Made by a program: the position numbers and the translations under genes
NCBI RefSeq assembly: GCF_017939745.1
Contig: NZ_JAGKQQ010000001.1
Span: forward strand, 4,092,001 to 4,156,000
DNA from: Gemmata palustris
GTDB taxonomy: Bacteria > Planctomycetota > Planctomycetia > Gemmatales > Gemmataceae
Direction: 5' to 3'
DNA: 64,000 nucleotides
The notes under the pieces: generated by a model
Told to the model about the DNA's origin: nothing
Databases searched by the model: none
Seen by the model: only the letters and a program-made list of their open reading frames with translations
Shown here: piece after piece, positions 59,259 to 64,000 of the stretch
Numbering within the stretch: the first letter of the stretch is position 1
Layout of the letters: the number at the start of each line of letters is the position of its first letter

Positions 59259-60154
59259 GGCTGTCGCTCCTCCAGGGACACGGGAATCGGCACAGAACGC
59301 GGTTCGATCACTTCGGAGGCCCGGCGCGCGAACCACCGCCCCGCCGGGAGCAACACGACCAGTCCCGCGAGGGTCGATACCAACAGCATCACCACCACGC
59401 CGGGTTCGTCCGGGAAGTTCTGCGTCGCGACAAGGAGCGCTGCAGCCACGTTCCGCTGCCCGGTCCCCAGCGCCAGTACCGATCGTGTGTCTGCGGTCGG
59501 GCCACCGAGGGCGAAGCCGGCTGCGGTCGCCAGGGCCACGAACACCATCGCCACCGCAACGGCCCCGCTGCCGAACGTCCCCAGTATCGCGCGGGAGTTC
59601 AACCCGACCAGCAGCACGACCGTCAACACCATGCTGATGTTCGACACGCGGGTGAGCACGAGCCGTAATCGCGCCGACCGGTGCTCGAACTGATTCTTGA
59701 CGACCATTCCCGCCGCGAGCGGGAGCAGCATGGTGAACAGCAGCGGTTGCAACAGCGGCCAGGGCTCCGCCGACAACTCGGGCATCAACCGCGGCAGCAC
59801 AAAGGGCATAAAGACCGCACTTCCCGCCGTGAGCAACAACACGAGGCCGATCGAGAATGCCAGATCGCCTTTCGCGAGCTCCGCCAACTTGGGGAGGAAC
59901 GGCGCGCCCGCGGCGCCCGCGAGCAGGAGCAGACCGATCGCGTGAGGGCGGTCCAGTTTCACCAGTTCAGTCAGCCCGTATGCGAGTGCCGGCGCGACGA
60001 CGAAGTTCGCGACCACGGCGGCGAGCACCAACCGGGGGCGCCGGAACGGTGCGACGAGAGCTTGCGCACTCAACCCCAGCCCCGCCGCGGCCATACAGGT
60101 CACGACGAAGACCAGAACCGCGACCTTCAGCACGCCCTCCAGAAACTCCGCCAT
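59255..60154 (-). CDS. BASS-family (bile acid:Na+ symporter type) transporter
   Basis: A 299-residue membrane protein with about nine or ten hydrophobic helices. It shows the BASS features AAVVANFVVAPALAYGLTEL, LLLAGAAGAPFLPKLAELA and VLALGTGQRNVAAALLVATQ (a crossover-type motif). It carries organic anions with sodium; the substrate is not evident. The ATG at 60152-60154 precedes the first helix. It sits in the compact run, 31 bp after the DUF2254 gene and overlapping the HAD gene. Confidence 0.88.
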   Translation of the reverse strand: MAEFLEGVLKVAVLVFVVTCMAAAGLGLSAQALVAPFRRPRLVLAAVVANFVVAPALAYGLTELVKLDRPHAIGLLLLAGAAGAPFLPKLAELAKGDLAFSIGLVLLLTAGSAVFMPFVLPRLMPELSAEPWPLLQPLLFTMLLPLAAGMVVKNQFEHRSARLRLVLTRVSNISMVLTVVLLVGLNSRAILGTFGSGAVAVAMVFVALATAAGFALGGPTADTRSVLALGTGQRNVAAALLVATQNFPDEPGVVVMLLVSTLAGLVVLLPAGRWFARRASEVIEPRSVPIPVSLEERQP

Positions 60155-60185
60155 CTCTGAACCCAGTAAACGGCACTGTGCCTCG

Positions 60186-61454
60186 TCAGGAATCCGATCC
60201 ACCGATCCCCTGATAGTCCGCGACGGCGGCCCGTTTGCGGTCCTCTTCGTCCTGGAAACTCCTCCCGACCGAACTACCCAGCAGGGCCAGTTCCGCCCGG
60301 AGCGGCGGGCGCCGCTCCTCGGGTAGCGCAGCAATCAGGTGCTCCAGCATCGCGCGCAGCCGGCGGGTAACTTGCAGGCTGCCCTGGCCGTAGTGCCGGA
60401 TCTCGGTCACCGCCAGCGCCACGAAGTCGGGCCAGTCCGGGGTGCCGTAGACAACGCGGAGCTTGCCGTCGCGGTCGCGCACCTGGCCCTCGTCGAGCCG
60501 GTGCTGCCCGAGGTGCAGGAGCAGGTTGTCGAGCTGGTCCAGTACGAGGACGGCGGTCGTCGGGTCGTTGATTGCCGGGGAGAGCGCCTTGTTGCCGATG
60601 TCCACGAGAATCCGGAACCCGAACCGCGGGTCTTGCTCCAACGTGCGCTCGGTCCCCACCGCCACACACCCCCGCAGCGCGGCATAGGGAATCTCGCGCG
60701 TCGCGCCGGAGATGCGGAATAACGGGTCGCCGCGCGCTACGGAATCCCCCACTTGTGGGATCAGTTCGATGGCCGCGCCCGCTTCGCGCGCCAGTCGCAG
60801 GAGGCTGGCCGCGCCGAATGCCACCAACACGCCCGCTCGTCCGGAGAATTCGACGACCCGCGCGGAGGAGGGCAGCGCTTCGTTGGGCGGCACTTCCGGC
60901 TGCTCGGGGTCGTACCGCACGGGGTACACTCGTTCGATCACGCGCTCGGTGCGGTCGGCCACGAGCTGCAACACGGACGCGGGGCGCAGCCCGTTCGACA
61001 ACTGCTGAACGAACCGGAAGAACACGATGATGCACACCAGATTCAGGAACACCGCGATGCTCACGTGGAGGTGCGGCACCCGGTCCTCGACGCGCCCCAG
61101 CGCCGCGAGCGTGTAGGCGTATGTGAACGTGAGCGCCGAGAGCGCGACTTTCACGCCCGGCGTGGTGAGGACCAGCGCGATGATCCGCGGGGTCAACTGC
61201 CCGCTGGCCAACTGCACCACGATCAGCGTCGCCGACAGCACGAACACGATGAACGTGAGCGTCGAGCTCACGAAGCTCCCGAGGACGGCCCGGGCGCCGT
61301 CCGGCGTGTACCGAAACACCGACCAGTCGGTTTCCGCGTCGAGCCACCGGACCGCAGGTGCGCAGACGAGGGCCAGCGCGAGCGCCAGCACCGCCCACAG
61401 CACCAGCGAGGTGCGGGCCGTGTGCCTCAGTCGGTACCCGAACTCCCAGGTCAT
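60186..61454 (-). CDS. DUF2254 membrane protein
   Basis: A 422-residue protein matching DUF2254: four N-terminal membrane helices (LVLWAVLALALALVC, GSFVSSTLTFIVFVLSATLI, VKVALSALTFTYAYTLAAL, VSIAVFLNLVCIIVFFRFV) and a soluble part with DIGNKALSPAINDPTTAVLV, the family hallmark. The function is unknown; some relatives occur with ion-transport genes. It lies 16 bp after glgP. Confidence 0.92.
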   Translation of the reverse strand: MTWEFGYRLRHTARTSLVLWAVLALALALVCAPAVRWLDAETDWSVFRYTPDGARAVLGSFVSSTLTFIVFVLSATLIVVQLASGQLTPRIIALVLTTPGVKVALSALTFTYAYTLAALGRVEDRVPHLHVSIAVFLNLVCIIVFFRFVQQLSNGLRPASVLQLVADRTERVIERVYPVRYDPEQPEVPPNEALPSSARVVEFSGRAGVLVAFGAASLLRLAREAGAAIELIPQVGDSVARGDPLFRISGATREIPYAALRGCVAVGTERTLEQDPRFGFRILVDIGNKALSPAINDPTTAVLVLDQLDNLLLHLGQHRLDEGQVRDRDGKLRVVYGTPDWPDFVALAVTEIRHYGQGSLQVTRRLRAMLEHLIAALPEERRPPLRAELALLGSSVGRSFQDEEDRKRAAVADYQGIGGSDS

Positions 61455-61470
61455 GGTCGCCCCTCGCGCC

Positions 61471-63939
<2,469 letters not shown>

Positions 63940-63971
63940 TGCGGTTCCTCGAAGAAGTTCACGGTGTACGG

Positions 63972-64000
63972 TCAGCCCTGCTTGTCCTTCCACCGGGCGT
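63972..64000 (-). CDS. Possible C-terminal end of an upstream gene
   Basis: Minus-strand codons entering from the right edge read ARWKDKQG then TGA, ending 33 bp before glgP. Codon use is plausible, but only eight residues are visible, so this is a guess. Confidence 0.2.

Overview
The window looks like a chromosome segment from a planctomycete close to Gemmata (Gemmataceae). It is GC-rich throughout and carries marker families of that group: a Planctomycete cytochrome C/DUF1549/DUF1553 protein next to a Tat-exported DUF1501 protein, a TIGR03067 protein, glycine-rich secreted proteins, and decayed transposases of types common in Gemmata genomes. The assignment rests on gene content; no rRNA or marker phylogeny is available here.

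Region 1 (1-6090) is a long CRISPR array that already begins outside the window: 62 complete 36-bp repeats plus a partial one, with 35-39 nt spacers. It has no cas genes in view. Two spacers carry mobile DNA: a 1467-bp IS4-like element with a perfect 7-bp target duplication, and an 88-bp MITE with a 3-bp TNA duplication. Repeat-variant patterns suggest the leader lies to the left and the oldest end is at 6090.

Region 2 (6091-11750) is a mobile-element graveyard. One IS701-type transposase gene has been split by two IS630 elements and by two more copies of the same MITE. It is followed by remnants of a helix-turn-helix protein and of an efflux adaptor gene.

Region 3 (11753-24239) returns to chromosomal genes: a WGR-domain protein, an unrecognised protein, and an 1116-residue fusion of a P1B metal ATPase with an HflK-like SPFH domain. 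A minus-strand cluster follows: inositol-monophosphatase-family phosphatase, two ROK kinases lacking the usual zinc motif, trpF, a Uma2 nuclease and a YncE/phosphoesterase protein. A tRNA-Glu(CUC) at 24478-24550 overlaps the tail of a broken tyrosine recombinase, followed by an IS110 scrap: a former integration site.

Region 4 (25315-35167) holds an MFS transporter, the PSCyt1/DUF1553 and DUF1501 pair, a mandelate-racemase-family dehydratase, an SDR and an aldo/keto reductase.

Region 5 (35346-40370) is the most intriguing block. Five co-directional genes encode a sigma-70-like protein, a short HTH-like protein and an ImmA/IrrE metallopeptidase (all translationally coupled), then a NurA-like protein and a HerA-like ATPase. 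It reads as a regulated DNA-processing or defence cassette.

Region 6 (40624-64000) lies almost wholly on the minus strand. It has a PLP dehydratase, small secreted proteins, then GH63, RND adaptor, RND pump and glycogen debranching enzyme in one direction. It ends with a tightly packed run: glycogen phosphorylase, DUF2254, BASS transporter, HAD phosphatase, glycerol-1-phosphate dehydrogenase-like enzyme and PPK2. Copies of a roughly 250-bp dispersed palindromic repeat sit between genes at 25075, 48944 and 56337.
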